Of a DNA stretch of 64,000 nt, positions 17,601-26,995 are shown one piece after another. A program made the translations under genes and the position numbers. Positions within the stretch are counted from its first letter, which is position 1. Each line of letters opens with the position of its first letter. The DNA lies in NCBI RefSeq assembly GCF_016597785.1, contig NZ_JAENJG010000001.1:1-64000 (forward strand). Reading direction: 5' to 3'. The notes under the pieces were generated by a model. That model did no database searches, was not told the origin of the DNA, and saw only the letters and a program-made list of their open reading frames with translations. Source of the stretch: Leucobacter sp. L43 (lineage in GTDB: Bacteria; Actinomycetota; Actinomycetes; Actinomycetales; Microbacteriaceae).

Positions 17601-18040
17601 CAGCGGACTACCTCTACGGCCTGCAATCGGGCGAGGAGCGCGCGATCGATCTCGCGAAGGGCGTGCGGCTGTACGTGGGACTGGAGGCCATCGGCGAAGC
17701 CGACGACAAGGGCCTGCGAACCGTGATGGTGCGCGTGAACGGCCAATTGCGTCAAGTCTTCGTCAAGGATGAATCCGTGAAGGTCGAGGCGGTGCTCGCG
17801 GAGAAAGCCGATCGTTCGGCGCCGGGGCACGTCGCTGCACCGTTCTCGGGCACAGTGACCGTGAAGGTCGCGGAGGGCGACGTCGTCGAGGCCGGTCAGC
17901 CGGTCGCGTCCATCGAGGCGATGAAGATGGAGGCCGCGATTACGGCGCCGATCTCCGGTCGCATCGAGCGGATCGTGTTCACGGGTACGCGCGGACTCGA
18001 ATCCGGCGACCTCATCGCGGTCGTCTCCCGGGCGGAGTAG
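14633..18040 (+). CDS. pyc: Pyruvate carboxylase
   Basis: Biotin enzyme making oxaloacetate from pyruvate, bicarbonate and ATP, the main anaplerotic step. 1135 aa, full length. Domains in order: biotin carboxylase (1 to ~450, ILVANRGEIAIRAFRAAHELG start; GGGGRGM loop; EMNPRIQVEHTVTEEVT), carboxyltransferase (about 530-810, ETTFRDAHQSLLATR; HLHTHDTPGG), allosteric linker, and the C-terminal biotinyl domain with EAMKM and biotin-accepting K1098. GTG start with a perfect AAGGAGG at 14622-14628. Single-gene transcription unit: a hairpin follows 10 bases after the stop. Confidence 0.97.
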   Translation: MFQKILVANRGEIAIRAFRAAHELGAQTVAVFPYEDRNSLHRLKADEAYLIGSVGHPVRAYLDVAEIVRVAVESGADAIYPGYGFLSENPDLAAAADAAGIRFIGPGKTALEMAGNKVAAKEHAIAAGVPVLRSTPPSTDIEALVAGAEEIGFPVFAKAVAGGGGRGMRRVERVEDLRDALAAAMREAESAFGDATMFIEQAVLRPRHIEVQVLADSTGATVHLFERDCSVQRRHQKVVEIAPAPNLTEEKRAELTRDAIAFAESIGYENAGTVEFLLDTAGERAGEHVFIEMNPRIQVEHTVTEEVTDVDLVRAQMRIAAGATLAELELTQDRIQLRGAALQCRITTEDPVNGFRPDLGRITAYRSPGGGGVRLDGGTIEVGAQISPHFDSMLAKLTCRGRSFEDAVRRAQRALAEFRIRGVATNIPFLQAVLADTDFQSGDISTQFIGERPELLKMNASKDRATRLLQHVANVTVNQPHGPRPELIDPEAKLPRLDLSRPASAGKRQLLLEIGPEAYARQLREQTALAVTETTFRDAHQSLLATRVRTKDLARVAPYVARMTPELWSVEAWGGATYDVALRFLGEDPWERLAKLREALPNVPIQMLLRGQNTVGYTPYPEQVAQAFVREAASTGVDVFRIFDALNDVNQMRVAIDAVRETGTAVAEVAMSFTGNLLSPAEDKYTLDYYLRLAEQIVDAGAHVLAIKDMAGLLRPAAAAKLVTALRERFDLPVHLHTHDTPGGQLATLLAASAAGVDAVDAASAPMSGTTSQPSLSALVASLADTDRDTGLSQDAVFALEPYWDAVRSVYRPFESGLPSPTGRVYTHEIPGGQLSNLRQQAIALGLADNFEKIEDLYAAADRILGRIPKVTPSSKVVGDLALHLSAVDADPADFEAHPEKYDIPDSVVGFLAGELGEIPGGWPEPFRSKVLKGRTVNIDVAPVSDADAALLNGSSAERRETLNRLLFPQPTQQYSDVREQYGDVSVLDTADYLYGLQSGEERAIDLAKGVRLYVGLEAIGEADDKGLRTVMVRVNGQLRQVFVKDESVKVEAVLAEKADRSAPGHVAAPFSGTVTVKVAEGDVVEAGQPVASIEAMKMEAAITAPISGRIERIVFTGTRGLESGDLIAVVSRAE

Positions 18041-18050
18041 CAGCACGAGC

Positions 18051-18081
18051 GCCTCGGTGCAGACTCGCGCTGCAACGAGGC
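18051..18081 (+). terminator. Terminator hairpin after pyc
   Basis: Inverted repeat GCCTCG(g)TGCA (18051-18061) against TGCA(a)CGAGGC (18071-18081), 10 pairs with one mismatch and a 9-base loop, 10 bases after the pyc stop. No T tract follows. The -10 box of def begins 3 bases downstream. Confidence 0.7.
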
Positions 18082-18083
18082 AC

Positions 18084-18089
18084 TAGGCT
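18084..18089 (+). promoter_or_regulatory. -10 box of def, likely leaderless
   Basis: TAGGCT ends eight bases before the ATG of def, and no ribosome-binding site is present between them. The initiation point would fall at the start codon. Confidence 0.5.
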
Positions 18090-18097
18090 CGGGTGCC

Positions 18098-18589
18098 ATG
18101 GCAATTCGTGAAATCAGGGTCTTCGGAGATCCCGTGCTTCGCACCGTGTGCGATCCGGTCGTCGAGATCGACGAGGGTGTCAGGGCCCTCGTGCAGGATC
18201 TGCTCGACACCGTCGATATGGAGGGTCGAGCCGGGCTCGCGTCCACGCAGATCGGACACACGCTCCGGGTGTTCAGCCTGCACATCGACGGCGAACTCAG
18301 TTACGTGATCAATCCGGAGATCGTCGCGCTCGAGGGGGAGCCGGTGCTGACCGGCGAAGGATGCCTCTCGGTGCCGGACCTCTGGTTCGACGTGGCGAGG
18401 TACCCTCGGGCGACCGTGCGCGGCATCGACCTCGACGGGCACCCGGTCGAGATCGCCGGTGATGGCCTGCTCGCGCAGGCGCTGCAGCACGAATGCGATC
18501 ACCTCGACGGAAAGCTCTACCTCTCGCGTCTCGATCGCGATACGCGCGGCGAGGCCATGCGTCAGATCCGCACCTCGAGCTGGTTCTGA
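18098..18589 (+). CDS. def: Peptide deformylase
   Basis: Removes the N-formyl group from nascent proteins. 163 aa, short family form. Metal-binding motifs: EGCLSVP (residues 87-93, metal ligand C89) and HECDH (131-135, two His ligands and catalytic Glu). Motif I, normally GLAAxQ, reads GLASTQ (46-51), a mild change close to the active site. ATG 18098 has no ribosome site but a TAGGCT box just upstream. It is not next to fmt, its usual partner, whose start lies at the far end of this window. Confidence 0.93.
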   Translation: MAIREIRVFGDPVLRTVCDPVVEIDEGVRALVQDLLDTVDMEGRAGLASTQIGHTLRVFSLHIDGELSYVINPEIVALEGEPVLTGEGCLSVPDLWFDVARYPRATVRGIDLDGHPVEIAGDGLLAQALQHECDHLDGKLYLSRLDRDTRGEAMRQIRTSSWF

Positions 18590-18637
18590 TCGTCCTGGGC
18601 GCGGCCCGGTGGACCTCCGCCCGAGATGCGGCGCCGA

Positions 18638-20467
18638 CTACCTGACGACGGAGACGTTCTCCGTCTGCGGATGCTCTCCGTAGATGTCGGCGATCTCTCC
18701 CGCGAAGTCGCGGAGGATGTTGTCCCGTCGGATGCTCATCTTCGGAGTGAGGTGACCGTTGGCCTCGATGAACTCTGTCGGCAGGATCACGAACTTCCGG
18801 ATGGACTCGGCGCGGGAGACGTACGCATTGCCCTGGTCGACGGCCTGCTGCACCTCAGCGAGCACCTTCGGGTGCACTGCAGCCTCCTCGAGAGTCATCG
18901 TCGCGTCCTCGCCGTGATTGTTCAGCCACGGTGCGAGCATCTCGGGATCGAGGGTGATGAGCGCTGAGATGAACGGACGCTGATCTCCGACGACGACGAC
19001 CTGACCGATGATCGTGTGCGAGCGGATGGGATCTTCGAGTGCGGCTGGGGCGACGTTCTTGCCGCCTGCCGTGACGATGATCTCTTTCTTGCGTCCGGTG
19101 ATGGAGAGGTACCCGTCGTCGTCGAGCGAGCCGATGTCCCCGGTGCGGAAGAACCCGTCGTCGGTGAACGCCTCGCGGGTGGCCTCCGGGTTGTTCCAGT
19201 ACTCCTTGAAGACATCGATGCCCTTGACCTCGATCTCACCATCCTCCGCGATTCGGACCGTGTGTCCGGGAAGCGGCGGGCCGACCGTGCCGATCTTGAA
19301 CTTGTTCGGGAGATTGACGGTGGCGGGCGCCGTGGTCTCGGTCAAACCGTAGCCCTCGAGGATCTTGACGCCGAGGCTGCGGTAGAAGTGGCCGAGGTAG
19401 TGGCTGAGGGGAGCGGAGCCCGAGACGGCGAAGCGCACCTTGCCGCCGAGCTTCTCGCGAAGCTTGCCGTAGACCAGCTTGTCGAAGACGCGGAACTTCA
19501 CGCCGAGCATGAACGGCACCTTGCCGGCATCGAGCGCCTCGGAGTGGGCGACGGCCACCTTGGCCGCGGCCCGGAAGATCTTGCCCTTGCCCTCGGCCTC
19601 GGTCTTCTGCTCCGCCGAGTTGTAGACCTTCTCGAACACCCGCGGCACGGCGAGCAGGAACGTCGGCTGGAACGAGCTGAGCGCCGGGAGCAACTGGCTG
19701 GTGTCGGCCTGGTGCCCGACGCGCACGCCGGCGTGCACCGACATGACGGAGATGAAACGGGCGAACACGTGAGCCAGGGTGACGAACAGCAGCGTCGCGG
19801 CACCGGGCTGCTGCACGACGTCGGAGAGCGCCGCGGCCGCGTTCCGCGAGAGATCGACGAAGTTCGCGTGCGTCAGCACGCACCCCTTCGGCCGCCCCGT
19901 CGATCCCGACGTGTAGATCACGGTCGCGATGTCCGCGCCCTGGGCGAGCGCGCGACGGCGATCGATCTCCGCGTCGTCGACGCCCGCGCCGGCCGCGCGA
20001 AGCTCGGCGAGCGCGCCCTGGTCGAGGCGCCACGTCAGCCCGACCGCAGGGAGATCGTCACGGATCTCCTCGAATCGCGCAGCGTGATCGTCCGTCTCGG
20101 TGATGACGGCACGGGCACCGGAATCCTCGAGCACCCAGTGCACCTGCAGCGGCGAAGAGGTCTCGTAGATCGGCACCATGACCGCGCCGGCATAGTGGAT
20201 CGCGAAATCGACGAGCGTCCACTCGTAGCTCGTCTTGCACATGAACGCCATGCGATCGCCGGGCTCGATGCCGGCAGCGACGAATCCCTTCGCGAGGGCC
20301 ACCACGTCCGCGCGGAAAGCGGTCGCGCTGATGTCGCGCCAGCCATCGCCGGCCGGAACGGCGAACAGGGCCCGATCGGGGGTCGCCTGCACCCGCTGCT
20401 CCAGGAGGTCCGTTATGTTGTCCTCTGGCACCGGTGGGACGAGGATCGGGGTCTCGGACTGATTCAC
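18638..20467 (-). CDS. fadD: Long-chain acyl-CoA synthetase (AMP-forming), FadD15-like
   Basis: Activates fatty acids with ATP and CoA. 609 aa. ANL-superfamily motifs: YTSGSTGRPKGCVLTH (P-loop, about residue 182), GYGLTETT, FRTGDIGSLDDDGYLSITGRKKE and the C-terminal lysine region. The closest type is the FadD15/AMP-binding LACS group found near aroG and plsC in mycobacteria. GTG 20467 is chosen: GAAGGAG lies six bases upstream, while the in-frame ATG 20488 has no site. It is divergent from plsC, and both products act in acyl-lipid synthesis. A minus-strand TAGGGT at 20537-20542 is a likely -10. Confidence 0.92.
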   Translation of the reverse strand: MNQSETPILVPPVPEDNITDLLEQRVQATPDRALFAVPAGDGWRDISATAFRADVVALAKGFVAAGIEPGDRMAFMCKTSYEWTLVDFAIHYAGAVMVPIYETSSPLQVHWVLEDSGARAVITETDDHAARFEEIRDDLPAVGLTWRLDQGALAELRAAGAGVDDAEIDRRRALAQGADIATVIYTSGSTGRPKGCVLTHANFVDLSRNAAAALSDVVQQPGAATLLFVTLAHVFARFISVMSVHAGVRVGHQADTSQLLPALSSFQPTFLLAVPRVFEKVYNSAEQKTEAEGKGKIFRAAAKVAVAHSEALDAGKVPFMLGVKFRVFDKLVYGKLREKLGGKVRFAVSGSAPLSHYLGHFYRSLGVKILEGYGLTETTAPATVNLPNKFKIGTVGPPLPGHTVRIAEDGEIEVKGIDVFKEYWNNPEATREAFTDDGFFRTGDIGSLDDDGYLSITGRKKEIIVTAGGKNVAPAALEDPIRSHTIIGQVVVVGDQRPFISALITLDPEMLAPWLNNHGEDATMTLEEAAVHPKVLAEVQQAVDQGNAYVSRAESIRKFVILPTEFIEANGHLTPKMSIRRDNILRDFAGEIADIYGEHPQTENVSVVR

Positions 20468-20536
20468 GGCAGCTCCTTCGATACTCATGTATCCGTCATA
20501 CGCGACGCGGCGTCTCGCGTCGCACCTTGCTCTGCC

Positions 20537-20542
20537 ACCCTA
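20537..20542 (-). promoter_or_regulatory. Candidate -10 box of fadD
   Basis: TAGGGT on the minus strand, 69 bases before the GTG start of the acyl-CoA synthetase, inside the 140-bp divergent gap to plsC. Confidence 0.35.
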
Positions 20543-20574
20543 TATGCATACCTCCGTCGCACCTCCGGCTCCGG

Positions 20575-20580
20575 TAGGGT
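20575..20580 (+). promoter_or_regulatory. Candidate -10 box of plsC
   Basis: TAGGGT 27 bases before the GTG start of plsC, followed by a leader with GAGAGGA at 20591-20597. Confidence 0.4.
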
Positions 20581-20607
20581 GTTCTCAGTCGAGAGGAATC
20601 GTGGGCT

Positions 20608-21279
20608 GTGCTCTACTGGATTTTTAAACACCTGATCATCGGGCCGATCTTGAAAACGATCTTCCGCCCGTGGCTGGAGGGTGCCGAGAACATTCCGGCG
20701 ACCGGACCGGTGATCATTGTAGGAAACCACCTCTCGGTGATCGATTCCTTCTTCATGCCGACGATGATCGACCGACGCGTGTACTTCCTCGCGAAGAGCG
20801 ACTACTTCACCGGGAAGGGGCTGAAGGGCTGGCTGGTGAAGTCCTTCATGACCGCGGTCGGCCAGCTTCCGATCGACCGGTCGGGTGGCAAGGCGTCGGA
20901 GGCGTCGCTGAACACCGGGCTCAGCGTGCTGGATCGCGGGGACGTGCTCGGCATCTACCCCGAGGGCACCCGCAGCCCCGACGCGCGGCTCTATCGCGGT
21001 CGGACCGGTGTCGCTCGTCTCGTGCTCGAATCGGGGGCGGTGGTGGTTCCGGTGGTGATGATCGACACGGAGAAGGCCATGCCGATCGGCGCGAAGGTCC
21101 CGAAGATCCGTCGCATCGGCACCGTCGTCGGCAAGCCCCTCGACTTCAGTCGCTTCTCGGGGATGAGCGCCGATCGGTTCGTGCTGCGCAGTGTCACGGA
21201 CGAGATCATGCTCGAGATCCAGAAGCTCAGCGGGCAGACCTACGTCGACGTCTACGCGTCGAGCGTCCGCAACCGCTAG
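20608..21279 (+). CDS. plsC: 1-acyl-sn-glycerol-3-phosphate acyltransferase
   Basis: Adds the second acyl chain to lysophosphatidic acid in phospholipid synthesis at the inner membrane. 223 aa. Catalytic motif NHLSVID (H41, D46) and substrate motif EGTRSP (119-124), then VVPVVMIDT. An N-terminal hydrophobic segment (residues 3-15) can associate with the membrane. GTG 20608 with GAGAGGA ten bases upstream. It is the type found near aroG in actinobacteria (Rv2182c type). The divergent neighbour is the acyl-CoA synthetase. Confidence 0.92.
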   Translation: MLYWIFKHLIIGPILKTIFRPWLEGAENIPATGPVIIVGNHLSVIDSFFMPTMIDRRVYFLAKSDYFTGKGLKGWLVKSFMTAVGQLPIDRSGGKASEASLNTGLSVLDRGDVLGIYPEGTRSPDARLYRGRTGVARLVLESGAVVVPVVMIDTEKAMPIGAKVPKIRRIGTVVGKPLDFSRFSGMSADRFVLRSVTDEIMLEIQKLSGQTYVDVYASSVRNR

Positions 21280-21332
21280 CGCCGTTCGCTGCGGGCATCG
21301 GTCGCACTTCGTGCCTGCGCCCCGTGAGGCAG

Positions 21333-21363
21333 TAGGCTGATACGGTCGCGGCCGATCGCCGCG
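21333..21363 (+). promoter_or_regulatory. aroG promoter -10 and leader hairpin
   Basis: TAGGCT at 21333-21338 is a likely -10, giving a leader of about 50 nt. The leader opens with a perfect 6-bp hairpin, CGCGGC (21347-21352) and GCCGCG (21358-21363), loop of 5. The ribosome site AAGGGA precedes the aroG ATG. Confidence 0.4.
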
Positions 21364-21396
21364 ATATTTCTGTACCCACTCACGTAAGGGATCGAC

Positions 21397-22764
21397 ATGA
21401 CGAGCCAGATTCACGAGACTGCTGCCGAACGAGCGTTCGCGGAGCTCGACGCCTATCAGGCGCTCGAGGCCAAGCAGCAGCCCGTCTGGCCCGATCCTGA
21501 CGCCGTTGCCTATTCGGCTCGCGAGCTCTCGTCGCAGCCGCCGCTCGTGTTCGCAGGGGAAGCGGACCAGCTGCGCGACCGCCTCGCGGCCGCGGCGCGC
21601 GGCGAGGCGTTCCTGCTGCAGGGCGGCGATTGCGCTGAGACGTTCTCCGCGGCGACGGCCGACCGCATCCGCGATCGCGTGAAGACGCTGCTGCAGATGG
21701 CGGTCGTCCTCACGTACGGCGCTTCGATGCCCGTGATCAAAGTCGGGCGCATGGCGGGGCAGTTCGCGAAGCCGCGGTCGAGCAACGACGAGACTCGCGA
21801 GGGCGTCACCCTGCCGGCCTACCGCGGCGATCTGGTGAACGGCTACGATTTCACCACCGAATCCCGTACGGCCGATCCCGCACGCCTGGTGCAGGGCTAC
21901 CACGTCTCCGCTTCGACGCTCAACCTGATCCGCGCGTTCACGCAGGGCGGCTTCGCTGACCTGCGGCAGGTGCACGCCTGGAACCAGGGCTTCATCTCGA
22001 ATCCGGCGAACCAGCGGTACGAATCGCTCGCCGGCGAGATCGACCGCGCACTCCGGTTCATGGCGGCATGCGGCGTCGACAACACGGCGCTCACTCAGAC
22101 CGAGTTCTACGTCAGCCACGAGGCCCTGCTCCTCGACTACGAGCGCCCGCTGACGCGTGTCGATTCGCGCACGGGAGATCTGTACGACACCTCCGGGCAC
22201 ATGCTCTGGATCGGAGAGCGCACCCGCGATCTGGACGGCGCCCATGTCGAGTTCCTCTCGCACGTGCGCAATCCGATCGGCGTGAAGCTGGGACCGACGG
22301 CCACCGTCGACGACGCTCTCCGCCTCATCGACAAGCTCGATCCCGAGCGCGAGCCGGGCCGCTTGACCTTCATCACCCGAATGGGCGCCGGAAAGATCCG
22401 CGACGTCCTTCCTGGCCTGCTCGCCGGAGTGCGCGACGCGGGAGCGACACCGCTCTGGGTGACCGATCCGATGCACGGCAACGGCATGACGACGGCGACC
22501 GGGTACAAGACCCGCCGCTTCGACGACGTCATGGACGAGCTGCGAGGCTTCTTCGAGGCGCACCGTGAAGTCGGCACCTACCCCGGCGGGATCCACATCG
22601 AGCTCACGGGCGACGACGTGACGGAGTGCCTGGGTGGGTCGGAGAACATCGACGAGGCGACATTGGCCACCCGGTACGAGTCGGTCTGCGATCCCCGTCT
22701 GAATCACATGCAGTCGCTGGAGCTGGCGTTCCAGGTGGCAGAAGAGCTGAAGAAGATCTCTTAG
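21397..22764 (+). CDS. aroG: 3-deoxy-7-phosphoheptulonate synthase, class II
   Basis: First enzyme of the shikimate pathway, condensing phosphoenolpyruvate and erythrose 4-phosphate. 455 aa, class II (plant/AroG of mycobacteria) type. Conserved: LLQGGDCAETF with metal ligand C79, MPVIKVGRMAGQFAKPRS, YHVSASTLNLIRAF, and GVKLGPTATVDDALRLI. ATG 21397 with AAGGGA upstream. In mycobacteria this enzyme forms a complex with chorismate mutase; that gene is not in the window. Converges on the kinase gene across a strong terminator. Confidence 0.96.
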   Translation: MTSQIHETAAERAFAELDAYQALEAKQQPVWPDPDAVAYSARELSSQPPLVFAGEADQLRDRLAAAARGEAFLLQGGDCAETFSAATADRIRDRVKTLLQMAVVLTYGASMPVIKVGRMAGQFAKPRSSNDETREGVTLPAYRGDLVNGYDFTTESRTADPARLVQGYHVSASTLNLIRAFTQGGFADLRQVHAWNQGFISNPANQRYESLAGEIDRALRFMAACGVDNTALTQTEFYVSHEALLLDYERPLTRVDSRTGDLYDTSGHMLWIGERTRDLDGAHVEFLSHVRNPIGVKLGPTATVDDALRLIDKLDPEREPGRLTFITRMGAGKIRDVLPGLLAGVRDAGATPLWVTDPMHGNGMTTATGYKTRRFDDVMDELRGFFEAHREVGTYPGGIHIELTGDDVTECLGGSENIDEATLATRYESVCDPRLNHMQSLELAFQVAEELKKIS

Positions 22765-22778
22765 CCCGCTCGCGTTCA

Positions 22779-22817
22779 GGTGCCCGCGTTTCGGATCGTC
22801 TCCGGAGCGCGGGCACC
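22779..22817. terminator. Bidirectional terminator between aroG and pknL
   Basis: Perfect 10-bp stem GGTGCCCGCG (22779-22788) with CGCGGGCACC (22808-22817). The 19-base loop contains a small CGGA/TCCG stem. It separates two converging genes. Confidence 0.8.
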
Positions 22818-22822
22818 GCGCG

Positions 22823-24778
<1,956 letters not shown>

Positions 24779-24784
24779 CCGGAG

Positions 24785-24790
24785 AGTCTA
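24785..24790 (-). promoter_or_regulatory. -10 box of leaderless pknL promoter
   Basis: TAGACT on the minus strand ends six bases before the GTG of pknL. No ribosome site lies between. It is divergent from the promoter of the Rv2175c-type gene. Confidence 0.5.
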
Positions 24791-24837
24791 CGGAAGTTTC
24801 GATGGCCGTTTCATGATGCGCGCCGGGCTCGCGCGGA

Positions 24838-24866
24838 TTGCGTTCACCCGTTGCCGCTGGCAGAGT
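24838..24866 (+). promoter_or_regulatory. Promoter of the Rv2175c-type gene
   Basis: TTGCGT (24838-24843), 17 bases, CAGAGT (24861-24866), then six bases to the GTG start. This is the most complete -35/-10 pair in the window and predicts a leaderless transcript. Confidence 0.5.
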
Positions 24867-24872
24867 GGACCC

Positions 24873-25238
24873 GTGGCAGAGAACACCGCTTCAGACCGTA
24901 GCCCGTTGACGACCGCTCCCATGCTCGGCGTCCCCGAACTCGTGGACCGCCTCGGCATCACTCCCGGCCGGCTCCATCGCCTCATCGAGGATCGCGTACT
25001 CGCGTCGGTGCGCATCGACGGCGTCCTGCGGGTTCCTGCAGAGTTCTTGCAGGGCGACGAGCCGCTGCCATCGCTTCGCGGCACGCTGCTCGTGCTCGAC
25101 GACGCAGGCTTCTCCGAGGAGGAAGCGGTGCTCTGGATGCTCTCGGTGAACGACGAGCTGGGGGAGCGGCCGATCGATTCGCTTCAGGCCGGCCGGAAGA
25201 GCGCGGTGCGTCGCGCGACGCAGTCGCTCGCCTTCTGA
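24873..25238 (+). CDS. DNA-binding protein, Rv2175c family
   Basis: 121 aa. Winged helix-turn-helix protein of the Rv2175c family (VPELVDRLGITPGRLHRLIEDRVLASVRIDG, LRGTLLVLDDAGFSEEEAVLWML). In M. tuberculosis the protein is phosphorylated by PknL, encoded next to it, and loses DNA binding; the same divergent arrangement is seen here. Its N-terminal lead contains several Ser/Thr (TASDRSPLTT), where the kinase could act; that is inference. GTG 24873 with no ribosome site and a promoter ending six bases upstream. The function of the family is not known beyond DNA binding. Confidence 0.85.
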   Translation: MAENTASDRSPLTTAPMLGVPELVDRLGITPGRLHRLIEDRVLASVRIDGVLRVPAEFLQGDEPLPSLRGTLLVLDDAGFSEEEAVLWMLSVNDELGERPIDSLQAGRKSAVRRATQSLAF

Positions 25239-25289
25239 CCTCTCGTGCGCGTGGTTCGTTGAGAACTCCGGGTCGCGCCTCGGGCGATC

Positions 25290-26390
25290 TCAGAACTCGC
25301 GTCGCGCCGCCCGGTCGGCGAGCCGCGTCAGCGCCTCGCTCGCGTCACGGCGGGTCGGGGAATGCTCGAGCGAGGAGATCGCTCGTTCGACATTGCGCGC
25401 GATCATCTGCTCGACTCGATCGACTGCCCCGCTCTCGCGAATGGTGCGCTGGAGGATCGCGACCTGTTCCGGCTCGAGATCGTTGCCGAGCAGGTCGTCG
25501 AAGATGCGCCGCTGGGTTCCGGGCAGGTTCTCGCGCGCGAGCGTGACCAGGACAGTTCGCTTGCCCTCGACCAGGTCGTCGCCCGCGGGCTTGCCCGTGA
25601 TCGATGCGTCTCCGAATACGCCGAGGAGGTCGTCGCGGAGCTGGAACGCGACGCCGATGGGGAGGCCGTAGTCCCGCAGGGCCTGCTCCTGCTCCTCATC
25701 GGCGCCGGCGAGCGCCGCGCCGATCAGGAGCGGCGCCTCGACGCTGTACTTCGCCGATTTGTAGACGAGCACCCGGGTCGAGCGTTCCAACTGCTCGTCG
25801 TGCGCGGCGAACTCGCTCTGCTGCTCCTCGAGCACGTCGAGGTACTGACCGACGGCGACCTCGCTCCGCATGCGGTTGAAATGCGCTCGCGCGGCCTGCG
25901 CCGCGCCCGGGCTGATCGCGGCGGCGCACGCACGCTGCATGAGTTCGTCGGCCCACGACTGCAGGAGATCTCCGAGCAGAATCGCGCCGGCGATTCCGAA
26001 GTGCTCGGGGTCGCCGGCCCAGCGATGGCCGCCGTGCAGCTCGGCGAACACGCGGTGCACGGAAGGGCGGCCGCGACGGGTGTCCGATCGGTCGATGATG
26101 TCGTCGTGGATGAGTGCTGCGGCGTGGAAGAACTCCAGCGCACACGCGGCATCGAGCACCGGGGCGGCCGGGCCGTGGACGTCGTCGATGATGTCGAGCT
26201 CGCGCACGGACCGGTAGCCCAGGATCGCGAACTGCGCACGGAACCGCTTCCCGCCCGTCAGGAAGCGCTTCGCCTCATCCAGCAGCGGCGCGGCGTCCGC
26301 CCCGAGCGCCGCGAGCTCGTTGCGATGCTGTTCGAGGATGTCGCCGATGCGCTCCTGAATGAGGCCTGCGAGTCGCGTCGTTTCTTGCAC
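25290..26390 (-). CDS. Polyprenyl (geranylgeranyl-type) diphosphate synthase
   Basis: Chain-elongating isoprenyl diphosphate synthase, 366 aa. First Asp-rich motif DDIIDRSDTRRG (D96, D97, D100), second QLRDDLLGVFGD, plus GKRFR (47-51) that binds isopentenyl diphosphate. The IdsA-type actinobacterial enzymes make geranylgeranyl or longer diphosphates for menaquinone, carotenoids or lipid carriers; product length cannot be read with certainty. It starts GTG 26390 with TAGGCT six bases upstream. The neighbour order (kinase, Rv2175c, this gene) matches the mycobacterial idsA2 region. Confidence 0.93.
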   Translation of the reverse strand: MQETTRLAGLIQERIGDILEQHRNELAALGADAAPLLDEAKRFLTGGKRFRAQFAILGYRSVRELDIIDDVHGPAAPVLDAACALEFFHAAALIHDDIIDRSDTRRGRPSVHRVFAELHGGHRWAGDPEHFGIAGAILLGDLLQSWADELMQRACAAAISPGAAQAARAHFNRMRSEVAVGQYLDVLEEQQSEFAAHDEQLERSTRVLVYKSAKYSVEAPLLIGAALAGADEEQEQALRDYGLPIGVAFQLRDDLLGVFGDASITGKPAGDDLVEGKRTVLVTLARENLPGTQRRIFDDLLGNDLEPEQVAILQRTIRESGAVDRVEQMIARNVERAISSLEHSPTRRDASEALTRLADRAARREF

Positions 26391-26396
26391 GCGCCT

Positions 26397-26402
26397 AGCC
26401 TA
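26397..26402 (-). promoter_or_regulatory. -10 box of leaderless polyprenyl synthase promoter
   Basis: TAGGCT on the minus strand ends six bases before the GTG start. It faces the divergent TAGACT box at 26420-26425, so the two promoters share about 30 bp. Confidence 0.5.
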
Positions 26403-26419
26403 CTCACGGCTGCGGGTCG

Positions 26420-26425
26420 TAGACT
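26420..26425 (+). promoter_or_regulatory. Candidate -10 box of the DUF3040 gene
   Basis: TAGACT, 39 bases before the ATG of the DUF3040 gene, leaving a short leader with the ribosome site AGGAGGG. Confidence 0.4.
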
Positions 26426-26464
26426 GATCGGTACCAAGTTTTCCCGAAGCGCAGGAGGGCCGTC

Positions 26465-26848
26465 ATGGCGCTGTCAGAGCACGAACAGCGGTTGCTCGAC
26501 GAGATGGAGCGCGGCTTCTATCAGAGCGAGGCCGACGTTCTCCAGGCTGGCTCGTCGGAACCCCGTCGACTGAACTATCGGTCGCTCGTGCTCGGCATCA
26601 TCGTCGTGATCCTCGGAATCGGAGTCCTCGTCGCCGGAGTGGCGGTGCAGCTGCTGTGGCTCGGGCTCATCGGGTTCGCCGTGATGCTCGGCGGCGTGAT
26701 CCTCATGCTGTCTCGTCGCTCTTCCGGGCCGCTCACCGTCGAAGACATCACCTCCGCCGGTTCGGGTCCGAAGGCACCCCGCTCGCGAGAGTCGTTGAGC
26801 GAGCGCATGGAGCGCCGGTGGGATCAGCGCATGGAGGGCGAGCGGTAG
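26465..26848 (+). CDS. DUF3040 membrane protein
   Basis: 127 aa. The N-terminus MALSEHEQRLLDEMERGFYQSEAD is typical of DUF3040 proteins, followed by two membrane helices (about residues 40-62 and 66-82) and a basic, hydrophilic tail. These proteins are restricted to actinobacteria, are often encoded next to the mra/division cluster, and have no known function. AGGAGGG before the ATG. A terminator follows 118 bases after the stop. Confidence 0.85.
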   Translation: MALSEHEQRLLDEMERGFYQSEADVLQAGSSEPRRLNYRSLVLGIIVVILGIGVLVAGVAVQLLWLGLIGFAVMLGGVILMLSRRSSGPLTVEDITSAGSGPKAPRSRESLSERMERRWDQRMEGER

Positions 26849-26966
26849 CTCGACCAATGCTGCGCGCACCGCTGCTGCGCGCGCATCGCGTGCGCTACGG
26901 CACCAGTTGAGTGCGAGCCCGCTCCCGATGTGAAGCCCCCGCTGCGGGGGCGAACCGGATCGATCG

Positions 26967-26995
26967 CGTCAGGTCAATGACCTGGCGCTTTTTTT
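26967..26995 (+). terminator. Rho-independent terminator with U tract
   Basis: Nine-pair stem (26967-26975 with 26979-26987, one G-U) closed by a 3-base AAT loop, then C and seven Ts (26989-26995). It is the only classic U-tract terminator in the window and insulates the division cluster from the DUF3040 gene. Confidence 0.85.

Noticed and set aside
26935-26951. C-rich hairpin considered as a 6C RNA
   Set aside because: Only one short GCCCCC/GGGGGC stem with a 5-base loop that lacks the C run in the loop. It is probably part of the terminator region.
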